In this document: positions 8,962-17,494 of the stretch, piece by piece
Numbering within the stretch: the first letter of the stretch is position 1
Layout of the letters: each line of letters begins with the position of its first letter
Origin: Tardiphaga robiniae
GTDB taxonomy: Bacteria; Pseudomonadota; Alphaproteobacteria; Rhizobiales; Xanthobacteraceae
DNA: 64,000 nt
Direction of reading: 5' to 3'
Assembly: GCF_001618955.1 (NCBI RefSeq)
Contig: NZ_LVYV01000005.1
Coordinates: 1 to 64,000, forward strand
Position numbers and translations under genes: made by a program
The notes under the pieces: generated by a model
The model's input: only the letters and a program-made list of their open reading frames with translations
What the model was told of the DNA's origin: nothing
The model's database searches: none

Positions 8962-9432
8962 ATGCGCGACCTCATCTCATCCTGGAAGAAAGCCGTCCTG
9001 GCTGCCGTTACCGGCGCCGTTCTCGGGCTTATGACCCTGGCTCCGGGCGCTCAGGCTGCGAACCTGCTGGAGCTGAACTTCTGGCTGTCCGGGCCGAACT
9101 ACGAGGGCCGTCTGGCGGATTGCGAAGCTGGTCTCTCGACGATTTCGTCGCAGTTCCAGGACAAGGAAAGCACCTTCTGGAATTCGGCGCTGCAGATCAC
9201 CGGCTTCAGCCGTGTTCATGAGACCGCCTTCCGTCCTTGGCAGTCCGACAACATTCCGCGCCGCTACTGCACCGCCGATGCGATGCTGACCGACGGCAAG
9301 ATGCGCCAGGTGCATTACTCGATCATCGAGGATGGCGGCTTTGCCGGTTATGGCCAGGGCGTCGAATGGTGCGTCGTCGGCCTCGACCGCGACTGGGCCT
9401 ACAACCCGCGCTGCCGGGCGGCGAAGCGCTGA
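8962..9432 (+). CDS. Small exported hypothetical protein with conserved cysteines
   Basis: A 156-residue protein with a long signal peptide (MRDLISSWKKAVLAAVTGAV, cleavage near GAQAAN). The mature part carries four cysteines (ADCEAG, RRYCTAD, EWCVVG, PRCRAAK), which could form two disulfides, and aromatic-rich stretches such as LNFWLSGPNYEG. It has the look of a periplasmic protein conserved in Bradyrhizobium relatives, but I cannot name a family. The start at 8962 begins the basic n-region; the upstream in-frame extension is not signal-like. The gene is divergent from the small exported protein ending at 8501. Confidence 0.68.
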   Translation: MRDLISSWKKAVLAAVTGAVLGLMTLAPGAQAANLLELNFWLSGPNYEGRLADCEAGLSTISSQFQDKESTFWNSALQITGFSRVHETAFRPWQSDNIPRRYCTADAMLTDGKMRQVHYSIIEDGGFAGYGQGVEWCVVGLDRDWAYNPRCRAAKR

Positions 9433-9518
9433 GCTTCGTTCGCCGACCTAAACAATTTTGTTCTTGAATTGTTCTTGATGCCTGACTAGGCTTGCCCTTC
9501 TCAGGGGTGGGGCGCGTC

Positions 9519-10220
9519 ATGTTTCAGGCACTTCGATTTGTCGTTTCGCGAAGGTTTTTGTCGCTCGCGTTTCTGGCGCTTGCTGCGCTGACGGCCAATC
9601 CGGCCTCTGCGCAGGACCGCCGGCAGAATGCGCCCGGCGAATTCGATTTCTACGTGCTGTCGCTGTCATGGTCGCCGAGTTTCTGCGAGGCGGCTCAGGA
9701 GCGCGGCGGCAACAACCGCTCGGCCCAGATGCAATGCGGCGGCCGGCCTTACTCCTTCGTGGTGCATGGGCTTTGGCCACAGTACGACCGCGGCTTCCCG
9801 AATTACTGCGAGCGTCCGGCCCCGCGGCTGGCACGCAATATCATGCAGTCGATGCTCGACCTGATGCCGGCGCCCGGCCTGATCTTCAGTGAGTGGGACA
9901 AGCACGGCACCTGCTCCGGCCTCGGCCAGCGCGGTTATTTCGAAGCCATCCGCAAGGCGCGCGCCGGGGTTAAAATTCCCGACGAGTTTCTCGATCTGCA
10001 GCAGGCCAAGACAATTGCGCCGGACGCAATCGAGGAAGCCTTCATCAAGGTCAATCCGGGCCTCAGCAATTCGGCCATCGCCGTGACCTGCGATCGTAAC
10101 CGCCTGACCGAGGTCCGGGTCTGCATGAGCAAGGATCTCCAGTTCCGCGCCTGCGAGGAGATTGACCGCCGCGCCTGCCGCCGCGATCAGGTGGTGATGC
10201 CGCCGATGCGAGGCGGCTAG
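9519..10220 (+). CDS. Ribonuclease T2 family protein, exported
   Basis: A 233-residue secreted endoribonuclease. A signal peptide (residues 1-31, ending ANPASAQ) leads into FYVLSLSWSPSFC. Both catalytic segments are present: CAS I FVVHGLWPQ (about 80-88) with its His, and CAS II EWDKHGTCSG (about 125-134) with the Glu, Lys and His of the active site. At least eight cysteines fit the disulfide-rich fold. RNase T2 cleaves single-stranded RNA through a 2',3'-cyclic intermediate, here probably in the periplasm. The start at 9519 gives a normal signal peptide. Confidence 0.93.
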   Translation: MFQALRFVVSRRFLSLAFLALAALTANPASAQDRRQNAPGEFDFYVLSLSWSPSFCEAAQERGGNNRSAQMQCGGRPYSFVVHGLWPQYDRGFPNYCERPAPRLARNIMQSMLDLMPAPGLIFSEWDKHGTCSGLGQRGYFEAIRKARAGVKIPDEFLDLQQAKTIAPDAIEEAFIKVNPGLSNSAIAVTCDRNRLTEVRVCMSKDLQFRACEEIDRRACRRDQVVMPPMRGG

Positions 10221-10324
10221 CCAGCGCGTATTCCGCAAAGTGAATACCGGTTTTGCGACCGGAATACGGGCAGATAGACGTCTAAACTTTTGCGGTGTGA
10301 GCCATCGTAGCGTACTGCTGGCGC

Positions 10325-11185
10325 ATGAATTATCGACACGCCTTCCACGCCGGCAACTTTGCCGATGTCATCAAGCACATCGTGCTGGTCCGCATCCTGA
10401 CCCATCTGCAGGAGAAGCCGGCGCCGTTCCGCGTCATCGACAGCCATGCCGGCGCCGGGCTCTATGACCTGACCGGCGACGAGGCCACGCGCTCGGGCGA
10501 GTGGACCACCGGCATTGCCCGTGCGCTGCAGGCGCGCTTCACGGAATCCAGTGCGCCGCTGGTCGCGCCCTATCTCGACATCGTCCGGTCATTCAATGCG
10601 CTGCGCGAACTCAAAGCCTATCCCGGCTCGCCGCTGATCGCCCGCGCCTTGCTGCGGCCGCAGGACAGCATGGTGTGCTGCGAGGTCGAACCGCAGGCGC
10701 GCAAGAAGCTGATCTCGGCGCTGCGCAGGGACGAGCAGGCGCGCGTCGTCGATATCGATGGCTGGGTCGGTCTGCCGGCCTATGTGCCACCAAAGGAACG
10801 ACGCGGTGTGGTGCTGATCGATCCGCCCTACGAAGACAAGAACGAGTTCGCGCGGATGGCTGCAGTGTTCGAGCAGGTCTACGCCAAATGGGCGACCGGC
10901 ATTTACATGCTGTGGTATCCCGCCAAAAGCCGGCGCGCGACCGATGAACTGGCGCAGCATGTCGCGGCGACGGCTGCTGCATCCGCAACGCCCGGTAGAT
11001 GTCTACGCCTCGAATTCAGCGTTGCACCGCAAACGGCGGATGGCCCGCTGACCTCGACCGGACTTTTGATTGTCAATCCGCCGTGGAAGCTCGCCGCCGA
11101 GCTCAAGGAAATCCTGCCGCAGCTCGAGAAGCCGCTTGGCCTTGGCGGCGCCGGACGCTTCCGGCTCGAAACGGCCAAACCCTGA
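10325..11185 (+). CDS. rlmJ: 23S rRNA (adenine(2030)-N(6))-methyltransferase RlmJ
   Basis: A 286-residue SAM-dependent methyltransferase that modifies A2030 of 23S rRNA. The start MNYRHAFHAGNFADVIKH is diagnostic for RlmJ, DSHAGAGLYDL (about residues 39-49) is the SAM-binding motif, and VVLIDPPYEDKNEF (about 160-173) holds the catalytic DPPY of N6-adenine methyltransferases. WYPAK follows as in the family. The length fits. It is a stand-alone gene, about 100 bases after the RNase T2 gene on the same strand. Confidence 0.95.
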   Translation: MNYRHAFHAGNFADVIKHIVLVRILTHLQEKPAPFRVIDSHAGAGLYDLTGDEATRSGEWTTGIARALQARFTESSAPLVAPYLDIVRSFNALRELKAYPGSPLIARALLRPQDSMVCCEVEPQARKKLISALRRDEQARVVDIDGWVGLPAYVPPKERRGVVLIDPPYEDKNEFARMAAVFEQVYAKWATGIYMLWYPAKSRRATDELAQHVAATAAASATPGRCLRLEFSVAPQTADGPLTSTGLLIVNPPWKLAAELKEILPQLEKPLGLGGAGRFRLETAKP

Positions 11186-11438
11186 CGTCGCACGGCCTGC
11201 GCCGAACTACGCAAACTCCAACTATCAAACGGCGCCGCCAAAAACGGTAGTCAATCCCGGCGGAACCGTATTAAGCTGTTGTCATTATGACTGGCTTTAC
11301 GTTCCGCTTCCGCGAATGGTTGCGGCGGAGTGACGTGGCCCAAATCGATATTGAAACAAGGCCTAGCTTCCGTGGAGTGAATGTCCGGTCGGTCGCAGCG
11401 CGAAAGCGCCGCGGCGGAGCATTGCGGGGAGGGACCCG

Positions 11439-11654
11439 ATGGGCATGAGCGGTACGGTCAAGTTTTTCAATGGCGAGCGAGGCTACGGCTTCATCAAGCC
11501 GGACGATGGCGGACGGGACGTGTTTGTGCACATTACCGCAGTCGAGCGCGCTGGCCTGAAGGACCTGATCGAAGGACAGCGGATCACCTTCGAGGTCGAG
11601 CCCGACAAGAAGGGCAAGGGCCCCAAAGCGGTCAATCTGGTCATCACAGGATAG
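11439..11654 (+). CDS. Cold-shock domain protein (CspA family)
   Basis: A 71-residue single cold-shock domain that binds single-stranded RNA/DNA. RNP1 is GYGFIKP (residues 17-23) and RNP2 is DVFVHIT (30-36); KFFNGERG replaces the more common KWFN. ATG at 11439 follows a GGGGAGGGA ribosome site; a second ATG six bases on is possible. About 250 bases of leader separate it from rlmJ, and long leaders are usual for thermoregulated csp genes, but I see no clear cold-box. Confidence 0.93.
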   Translation: MGMSGTVKFFNGERGYGFIKPDDGGRDVFVHITAVERAGLKDLIEGQRITFEVEPDKKGKGPKAVNLVITG

Positions 11655-11682
11655 CGGCGGATCCAGCTTGGGAGTGGGCCAT

Positions 11683-11711
11683 AAAAAATCCCGGCCGCAG
11701 CGCGGCCGGGA
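11683..11711 (-). terminator. Rho-independent terminator for the beta-barrel gene
   Basis: A perfect GC-rich stem (CCCGGCCGC/GCGGCCGGG around a two-base loop) lies at 11689-11711. On the minus strand it is followed by a run of T (the AAAAAA at 11683-11688 of the plus strand). It therefore ends transcription of the minus-strand outer-membrane gene about 95 bases past its stop codon. It could also stop reading from the cold-shock gene, but without a T run on that strand. Confidence 0.85.
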
Positions 11712-11804
11712 GTGGATGACGATGGTTTCTTGTACTTGGAGTCGACGTATCTGGAGACGAAGTACTTGAGCAGAGGTCCGGACGCGAAGCGTCCGGAGCC
11801 GGAC

Positions 11805-12425
11805 TTAGAAGTGATAGTTCACGCCGATGCGTACGGTGCCGAAGCTGAGCGCGCTGTCGGTGCCGGTGAGCGTGTAGGTGTTCTTGGACAGATCGACATA
11901 GAGATATTCGATCTTGGCGGTCCAGTTCTGGTAGATGCCGACTTCCGCGCCGACACCCGCGGTCCAGCCGACCGAAGTCTGCGACTGCTGCAGGCCGTTC
12001 AACTCGGCTTCCAGGCTGCCAAAGGAGAGGCCGGCGGTGCCGTAGAGCAGTACGTTGTTGAAGGCGTAGCCGATGCGACCGCGCGCGGTGCCGAACCAGG
12101 GGTTCGAGAACTTGTAGGTGGCAAAGCGGTCATCGGCGCCGGTGCCCTGCAGATCACCTTCGAGACCGAACACGATGTTGCCGCTCTGCCAGTTGTAACC
12201 GCCGGTCACGCCGCCGGCGATGCCCGAGGGCTTCGCGCCGGTGTTGGAGACGCTGCCCCATTCGTAACCGAGAGTGGCGCCGAGATACGGGCCGGCCCAG
12301 CTATAGGCGTTGAGCGGCTGGGCGACGGTATAGGGGGCGCGCGAACGGTAAGGCATGTCCGCCGCATGTGCTGTTGTCGCACCTGCAGCCACGAGGGCGA
12401 CTGCTGCGAACGCAAACTTACTCAT
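11805..12425 (-). CDS. Outer-membrane beta-barrel protein (Omp25/31, opacity type)
   Basis: A 206-residue porin-like protein. A signal peptide (MSKFAFAAVALVAAGATTAHA) is followed by the typical rhizobial NAYSWAGPYLGATLGYEWG entry strand. Further strands alternate aromatic and polar residues (GGVTGGYNWQSGNIVFGLEGD, ARGRIGYAFNNVLLYGTAG), and the terminal VRIGVNYHF ends in the C-terminal Phe needed for barrel assembly. It is probably an abundant 8-strand barrel of the Omp25/Omp31 group. GGAGAGTTGAG precedes the start, and a strong terminator follows. Confidence 0.9.
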   Translation of the reverse strand: MSKFAFAAVALVAAGATTAHAADMPYRSRAPYTVAQPLNAYSWAGPYLGATLGYEWGSVSNTGAKPSGIAGGVTGGYNWQSGNIVFGLEGDLQGTGADDRFATYKFSNPWFGTARGRIGYAFNNVLLYGTAGLSFGSLEAELNGLQQSQTSVGWTAGVGAEVGIYQNWTAKIEYLYVDLSKNTYTLTGTDSALSFGTVRIGVNYHF

Positions 12426-12742
12426 CTCAACTCTCCAAAATACGCGTTACTGCCGGCCCATGGGAGCGCGCTCGGAATCTGCCGAACGAAGCCTTAGGGT
12501 TACGGAATTCCATCATTTATCGAGACGATTTATCGAGAGTTTTAGATTAAGCGGTCCTTAACGGCCCTCAGCGGCGCCGTATTGGCGTTAAAAGAGTCTT
12601 ACTTTTGACGATCCGCGAATTTCCCGCGTGGACAGCTAAAATCCTGTGGCTTGCTGCAAACACCTGGGAAACCGGCTGTCGCATGGGCATTCGGGTCGGT
12701 CGGATGCTGGCGATGACCCGCCGCAGCGCCTAAATTGGGCTC
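12426..12742. other. Intergenic region with tandem ATTTATCGAGA repeat
   Basis: This 317-base region lies between the divergent beta-barrel gene and uvrC, so it should hold both promoters. No gene is visible. It contains two copies of ATTTATCGAGA at 12515-12525 and 12528-12538, a 13-base period, inside an unusually A/T-rich stretch. The spacing is slightly more than one helical turn and could be a regulator site for the barrel gene. Confidence 0.45.
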
Positions 12743-14836
12743 ATGATTCAAGACCCCACCGAGCCGCTGCACGAGACGCCATCTGAGCCCGCGGCAGAGC
12801 CAGGTTCCGACGGCCCTAGTTTCGGACAGGGCATCCAGTCGACCCTGCAGGCGCCACCCGATCTCGAACCGGAACCCGCGGCGGCCGACGACGAGGAAGA
12901 CGGCGCGCTCCCGGATGCTGCCGATGACGATTTCGGCGACGTGGTCGCCGAGGGCCCGCTGGCGATCGGCCGTGCGGCCATCGAACATGCCGTGCGCCAT
13001 GCGCCGACATCGCCGGGCGTCTACCGGATGCTGAATGCGGCCAACGACGTGCTGTATGTCGGCAAGGCCAAGAATGTGAAGAAGCGGCTGTCGTCCTATG
13101 CAAGGCCGACCGGGCAGGTGATGCGCATCGCCCGCATGATCGCGGCCACGGTGGTGGTGGAGATCATCTCGACCGCGACCGAGACTGAGGCGCTGTTGCT
13201 TGAGGCCAATCTCATCAAGCAGCTGCGTCCGCGATTCAACGTGCAGCTCCGCGACGACAAGTCCTTTCCGTATATTCTGATCTCGGGCGATCACTGGGCA
13301 CCCCAGATTCTGAAGCATCGTGGCGCGCAATCGCGGCCCGGCCGCTATTTCGGTCCGTTCGCATCGGTCGGTGCGGTCAATCGGACCATCACGGCGCTGC
13401 AGCGCGCGTTTCTGGTGCGGTCGTGCACGGATTCATTTTTCGAGAGCCGCACGCGGCCCTGTCTGCTGTATCAAATCCGCCGCTGCTCGGGCCCCTGCAC
13501 AAGCGAGATCGATTTTCCCGGCTATACCGAACTGGTGCGCGAGGCGAAGGACTTCCTGTCCGGCCGCAGCCGCGCCGTGAAGCAACTGCTGGCCGGCGAA
13601 ATGGAGAAGGCGTCGGACGAACTCGCCTTCGAGCGGGCGGCGCTGTATCGCGACCGTCTGGCGGCACTCTCGGCAATCCAGTCGCAGCAGGGCATCAATC
13701 CGCGCACCGTGGAGGAGGCCGACGTCTTCGCCATCCATCAGGAGGGCGGCTATTCCTGCGTCGAGGTGTTCTTCTTCCGCACCGGCCAGAACTGGGGCAA
13801 CCGGGCTTATTTCCCGCGCGCGGAGAAATCCTACACGTCCGAGGAAGTGCTGGGCTCATTCCTCGCGCAGTTCTACGAGGACAAGCCGCCGCCGAAGATG
13901 GTGCTGCTGTCACACGCCATCGAGGAAAGCGAGCTGCTGGCCAGCGCGCTCAGCGTCAAGGCTGGTTTCAAGGTCGAGGTGCTGACACCGCAGCGCGGCG
14001 AGAAGAAAGAGCTGGTCCTCCACGCGCTGACCAATGCCCGCGAGGCGCTCGGCCGCAAGCTCGCCGACACGGCGACGCAGACGCGTCTCTTGGAAGGTAT
14101 GTCGAAGATGGCGGGCATGGCCACCGTGCCGAAGCGCATCGAAGTCTATGACAACAGCCATATCCAGGGCACCAACGCGGTCGGCGCAATGATCGTGGCG
14201 GGGCCGGATGGCTTCATCAAGAACCAGTACCGCAAGTTCAACATCAAGTCCGAAGGGCTCACGCCCGGTGACGACTACGGGATGATGAAGGAGGTGCTGC
14301 AGCGCCGTTTCAAGCGGCTGCTGGCACCGCCGGTTGAGGGCGAGGTGGCCAAGCCGAAAGACGATGACGTGCCGCTATGGCCCGATCTCGTCATCATCGA
14401 TGGCGGTCGCGGCCAGCTTAATGCGGTCAAGGAGATCTTCGACGAGCTGAAGCTGACCGATGTGACCCTGATGGCGGTGGCCAAGGGGCCGGATCGCGAC
14501 GCCGGCCGCGAGACGATGTTCATTCCCGGCCGCGAGGCTATCAAGCTGGAGCCGCGCGATCCCGTGCTGTATTTTATCCAGCGGCTGCGCGACGAGGCGC
14601 ATCGGTTCGTCATCGGATCGCACCGCACACTGCGCAAGAAGGACATCCGCGAGGCCGGACTGCAGGAAATCCCGGGAATCGGCCCGACCCGCAAGCGGGC
14701 ACTCCTGCACCATTTCGGAACGTTAAAAGAGATCGAGCGGGCCTCGGTGGGCGACCTTGGCAAGGTTCCCGGCATCTCGGCCGAGAGCGCCCGCAAGATT
14801 TTCGACTTTTTTCACCCTCAGCCGGGGGCCAGATGA
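12743..14836 (+). CDS. uvrC: UvrABC system protein C (excinuclease subunit C)
   Basis: The dual-incision nuclease of nucleotide excision repair. After an acidic, Pro/Glu-rich extension of about 85 residues come the GIY-YIG domain (SPGVYRM at about 91, [14 protein letters not shown] at 102-115), the UvrB-binding UVR motif ([20 protein letters not shown], about 285-305), the RNase-H-like endonuclease ([16 protein letters not shown] at about 470; IIDGGRGQL) and C-terminal helix-hairpin-helix repeats ([25 protein letters not shown]). The 697 residues exceed E. coli UvrC mainly through the N-terminal extension. Its partner uvrB lies 31 kb away in this window. Confidence 0.96.
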   Translation: MIQDPTEPLHETPSEPAAEPGSDGPSFGQGIQSTLQAPPDLEPEPAAADDEEDGALPDAADDDFGDVVAEGPLAIGRAAIEHAVRHAPTSPGVYRMLNAANDVLYVGKAKNVKKRLSSYARPTGQVMRIARMIAATVVVEIISTATETEALLLEANLIKQLRPRFNVQLRDDKSFPYILISGDHWAPQILKHRGAQSRPGRYFGPFASVGAVNRTITALQRAFLVRSCTDSFFESRTRPCLLYQIRRCSGPCTSEIDFPGYTELVREAKDFLSGRSRAVKQLLAGEMEKASDELAFERAALYRDRLAALSAIQSQQGINPRTVEEADVFAIHQEGGYSCVEVFFFRTGQNWGNRAYFPRAEKSYTSEEVLGSFLAQFYEDKPPPKMVLLSHAIEESELLASALSVKAGFKVEVLTPQRGEKKELVLHALTNAREALGRKLADTATQTRLLEGMSKMAGMATVPKRIEVYDNSHIQGTNAVGAMIVAGPDGFIKNQYRKFNIKSEGLTPGDDYGMMKEVLQRRFKRLLAPPVEGEVAKPKDDDVPLWPDLVIIDGGRGQLNAVKEIFDELKLTDVTLMAVAKGPDRDAGRETMFIPGREAIKLEPRDPVLYFIQRLRDEAHRFVIGSHRTLRKKDIREAGLQEIPGIGPTRKRALLHHFGTLKEIERASVGDLGKVPGISAESARKIFDFFHPQPGAR

Positions 14837-14957
14837 TCGCAAAGATGAACGAGACGTAATCTGGCTGTCGCATGCCTTGGGGCAGTTTTGCGGTAAACTA
14901 AGCCGCGCCGCTTCGCTGGCGGTTGACCTCTGCGCTCTGGCAGTATTGGTAAGACGG

Positions 14958-15569
14958 ATGACAGTGACCACGAGACGGGCCGCGAATTCCGCGATGTCCC
15001 TGCCAAATATCCTGACCATGGCCCGCATTGCCGCCATTCCGGTGGTGGTAGGCTGCATCTATTCGCAGTCGATCATGGATGGCCCGCTATGGCTGCGCTG
15101 GGTCGCGCTGGCCGTCTTCATCGGCGCCGCGGTTACTGATTTTCTCGATGGCTATTACGCCCGGATCTGGAATCAGCAGTCGGCCTTCGGCCGGATGCTC
15201 GATCCGATCGCCGACAAGCTGCTGGTGGCCTCCTGCCTGCTGATGCTGGCGGCCGACGGCATCATCCATGGCTGGACCCTGTGGGCTGCCATCGTGATCC
15301 TGTGCCGCGAAATTCTGGTCTCGGGCCTGCGTGAATATCTCGCCGCACTCCGTGTCAGCGTCCCGGTCTCCAGAGTGGCGAAGTGGAAGACGACGGCCCA
15401 GTTGATCGCCATCGGCTTCCTGCTGGCCGGCGAGGCCGGCGATCAGGTGATCCCGATCACGACACAGCTCGGTCTGTTGCTGCTCTGGATTTCCGCGCTT
15501 GTCACCATCTACACGGGCTACGACTATTTCAGGGCTGGCATTCACCACCTCATTGCGGAGGAGGCATGA
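14958..15569 (+). CDS. pgsA: CDP-diacylglycerol--glycerol-3-phosphate 3-phosphatidyltransferase
   Basis: An inner-membrane enzyme that makes phosphatidylglycerol phosphate from CDP-diacylglycerol and glycerol-3-phosphate. SLPNILTMARI is the family's N-terminal helix, and the CDP-alcohol phosphotransferase signature D-G-x2-A-R-x8-G-x3-D-x3-D is visible as DGYYARIWNQQSAFGRMLDPIADK. Several hydrophobic helices follow. Two starts are possible: ATG 14958, used here, and ATG 14994, directly before SLPNILT, which is the more family-like end. The last codons overlap moaD by four bases (ATGA), so translation is coupled. Confidence 0.92.
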   Translation: MTVTTRRAANSAMSLPNILTMARIAAIPVVVGCIYSQSIMDGPLWLRWVALAVFIGAAVTDFLDGYYARIWNQQSAFGRMLDPIADKLLVASCLLMLAADGIIHGWTLWAAIVILCREILVSGLREYLAALRVSVPVSRVAKWKTTAQLIAIGFLLAGEAGDQVIPITTQLGLLLLWISALVTIYTGYDYFRAGIHHLIAEEA

Positions 15570-15817
15570 AGGTCGTCTACTTCGCCTGGGTGCGCGAGCG
15601 CATCGGCAAGGCCGAAGAGACGGTCGAGCCGCCGGCGGCCGTGCGCACTGTCGGCGATCTGATCGGATGGCTGAGCACGCGGGGCGACGAATATGCCTAT
15701 GCATTCGAAACGCCGAAGGTGATCCGCGCCGCCATCGACCATACCCATGTGCGGCCCGACACCGTCATCGCTGGCGCCCGCGAGATTGCATTCTTCCCGC
15801 CGATGACCGGCGGCTGA
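15566..15817 (+). CDS. moaD: Molybdopterin synthase sulfur carrier subunit MoaD
   Basis: An 83-residue ubiquitin-like sulfur carrier that donates sulfur as a C-terminal thiocarboxylate to make molybdopterin. The start MKVVYFAWVRERIG is typical, and the chain ends in the essential Gly-Gly (FFPPMTGG). The ATG overlaps the pgsA stop as ATGA. Its partner subunit moaE begins 24 bases after the stop codon, so the pair forms the molybdopterin synthase module within the pgsA-moaD-moaE-prmB run. Confidence 0.95.
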   Translation: MKVVYFAWVRERIGKAEETVEPPAAVRTVGDLIGWLSTRGDEYAYAFETPKVIRAAIDHTHVRPDTVIAGAREIAFFPPMTGG

Positions 15818-15841
15818 TTTACCAACGACTGCGTTGATCTC

Positions 15842-16312
15842 ATGACCTACAACGTGACCATCCGCATCCAGGATGCCGATTTCGACGTTTCCAGCGAAAT
15901 CGCGGCGCTGACGGCAAGCCGTACGGACATCGGCGCAGTTGTTACGTTCAGTGGTATCTGCCGTGGCAGCGAGGGCAGCGGCGACGCAACCACGGCGCTG
16001 ACGCTGGAGCACTATCCCGGCATGGCCGAGGCAGAGATTGCGCGTCATGCTGATGAGGCGATGAACCGCTGGCCGCTGACCGGATTGACGATCGTTCACC
16101 GCGTCGGCCGCATCCTGCCCGGCGAGAATATCATGGTGGTGCTGACCGCGTCGGCGCACCGCCAGGCGGCGTTTCAGGCCGCTGAGTTTCTGATGGATTA
16201 CCTCAAGGCGCATGCTCCGTTCTGGAAGCGCGAGGAAACCGCCGGTGGCAGCAGCTGGATTGCTGCGAAGACCGACGATGACGACGCCGCGGCGCGCTGG
16301 GATAAAAACTGA
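15842..16312 (+). CDS. moaE: Molybdopterin synthase catalytic subunit MoaE
   Basis: A 156-residue catalytic subunit that inserts two sulfurs into precursor Z (cPMP) with MoaD. Landmarks are GAVVTFSGICRG (residues 31-42), LEHYPGMAEAEI (about 55-66), the HRVGRILPGE strand (about 86-95) and, toward the C-terminus, FLMDYLKAHAPFWKRE with the active-site Lys region. The stop codon shares a base with the start of the next gene. The acidic tail after WKRE is slightly longer than in E. coli. Confidence 0.96.
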   Translation: MTYNVTIRIQDADFDVSSEIAALTASRTDIGAVVTFSGICRGSEGSGDATTALTLEHYPGMAEAEIARHADEAMNRWPLTGLTIVHRVGRILPGENIMVVLTASAHRQAAFQAAEFLMDYLKAHAPFWKREETAGGSSWIAAKTDDDDAAARWDKN

Positions 16313-17349
16313 TGGCAAAGAAGACTGTGAAGACAACCGCGAAGAAGGCGGTCAGGAAATCTGCGAGCAAGGCTTCTGCAAAGGCAAAGACCTCCATGAA
16401 GAAGATCGCGACTGCGACCCTGCCGAAGGTGGCGCCGGGCGAGCTAGCGACATTGCTCGATTATGTGCGCTACGCCACCAGCCGTTTCATCGAGGCCCGG
16501 CTCTCTTTTGCGCACGGCACCACCGATCCCGTGGCCGAAGCCGCCTTCATCGTCTGCGAAGTCCTGCATCTGCATCCCGACCAGTTCGAGAATTTCGCCA
16601 TGGCGCGGGTGACTGCGGCTGAAGGCAAGCAGATCCTCGACATCATTCATCGCCGCGTGACGACGCGCAAACCGGCGGCCTATCTGCTCAACAAGATCTA
16701 TATGCGTGGCCTGCCGTTCTATGTGGACGAGCGCACTATCGTGCCGCGGTCTTTCATCGGCGAATTGCTGGATTCGCATTTCAGCGGTGATGACGGCGAA
16801 GGCGGATCGCTGATTGACGATCCCATGGAGATCGAAAGCGTGCTGGATCTTTGCACAGGTTCTGGCTGCATCGCGATCCTGGCGAGCCAGTCGTTCCCTA
16901 ATGCGCAGGTCGATGCCGTCGATCTGTCGCCCGCAGCGCTCGCCGTCGCCATGCGCAATGTCATCGATTACGGGCTCGACGAGCGACTGACGCTTTACAA
17001 GGGCGATTTGTTCGAACCGCTTGGCGATACCCGCTACGATCTCATCATTACCAATCCGCCTTATGTCGATGCGCAGGGCATGGCGGATTTGCCGGATGAA
17101 TGCCTGGCCGAACCCGCGATGGCTTTCGATGGCGGCGATGACGGGCTCGACATCGTCAGGAAGATCATTGAACAGGCTGGCGATCATCTGAATCCGCATG
17201 GCGGTTTGTTGTGTGAAATCGGTCGCGGCCGCGCCAACGTCGATGAAGCCTTTCCCGATCTGCCGCTGATCTGGCTGGACACCGAAGACTCCGAAGGCGA
17301 GGTGTTCTGGGTGTCCGCTGCTGCGCTGCAAGGTCGCGGCGCCAGCTAG
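16312..17349 (+). CDS. prmB: Ribosomal protein uL3 N5-glutamine methyltransferase (PrmB)
   Basis: A 345-residue SAM-dependent methyltransferase that modifies a glutamine of ribosomal protein uL3. The SAM site is LDLCTGSGCIAI (about residues 181-192), and the catalytic NPPYVDAQGM (about 248-257) is the glutamine-binding signature shared by HemK/PrmB. An N-terminal tail of about 40 residues rich in Lys and Ala (AKKTVKTTAKKAVRK) precedes the family's normal start; it looks like a nucleic-acid or ribosome-binding appendage. Its start codon overlaps the moaE stop. HemK/PrmC is less likely because of the LDYVRYATSRF N-terminal domain. Confidence 0.9.
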   Translation: MAKKTVKTTAKKAVRKSASKASAKAKTSMKKIATATLPKVAPGELATLLDYVRYATSRFIEARLSFAHGTTDPVAEAAFIVCEVLHLHPDQFENFAMARVTAAEGKQILDIIHRRVTTRKPAAYLLNKIYMRGLPFYVDERTIVPRSFIGELLDSHFSGDDGEGGSLIDDPMEIESVLDLCTGSGCIAILASQSFPNAQVDAVDLSPAALAVAMRNVIDYGLDERLTLYKGDLFEPLGDTRYDLIITNPPYVDAQGMADLPDECLAEPAMAFDGGDDGLDIVRKIIEQAGDHLNPHGGLLCEIGRGRANVDEAFPDLPLIWLDTEDSEGEVFWVSAAALQGRGAS

Positions 17350-17494
17350 TCGGACATCTGGCCAAACACGCCCGCAGCGTTTATCACGGCATCTTCACGC
17401 GAATTTTGATGTGTGAATGTCCGACATCGTTGTCGGACGGATTTTGACGCGACATCTCTTACCGTCGCGACGTTCAAATCGACTGAAGGATGTC

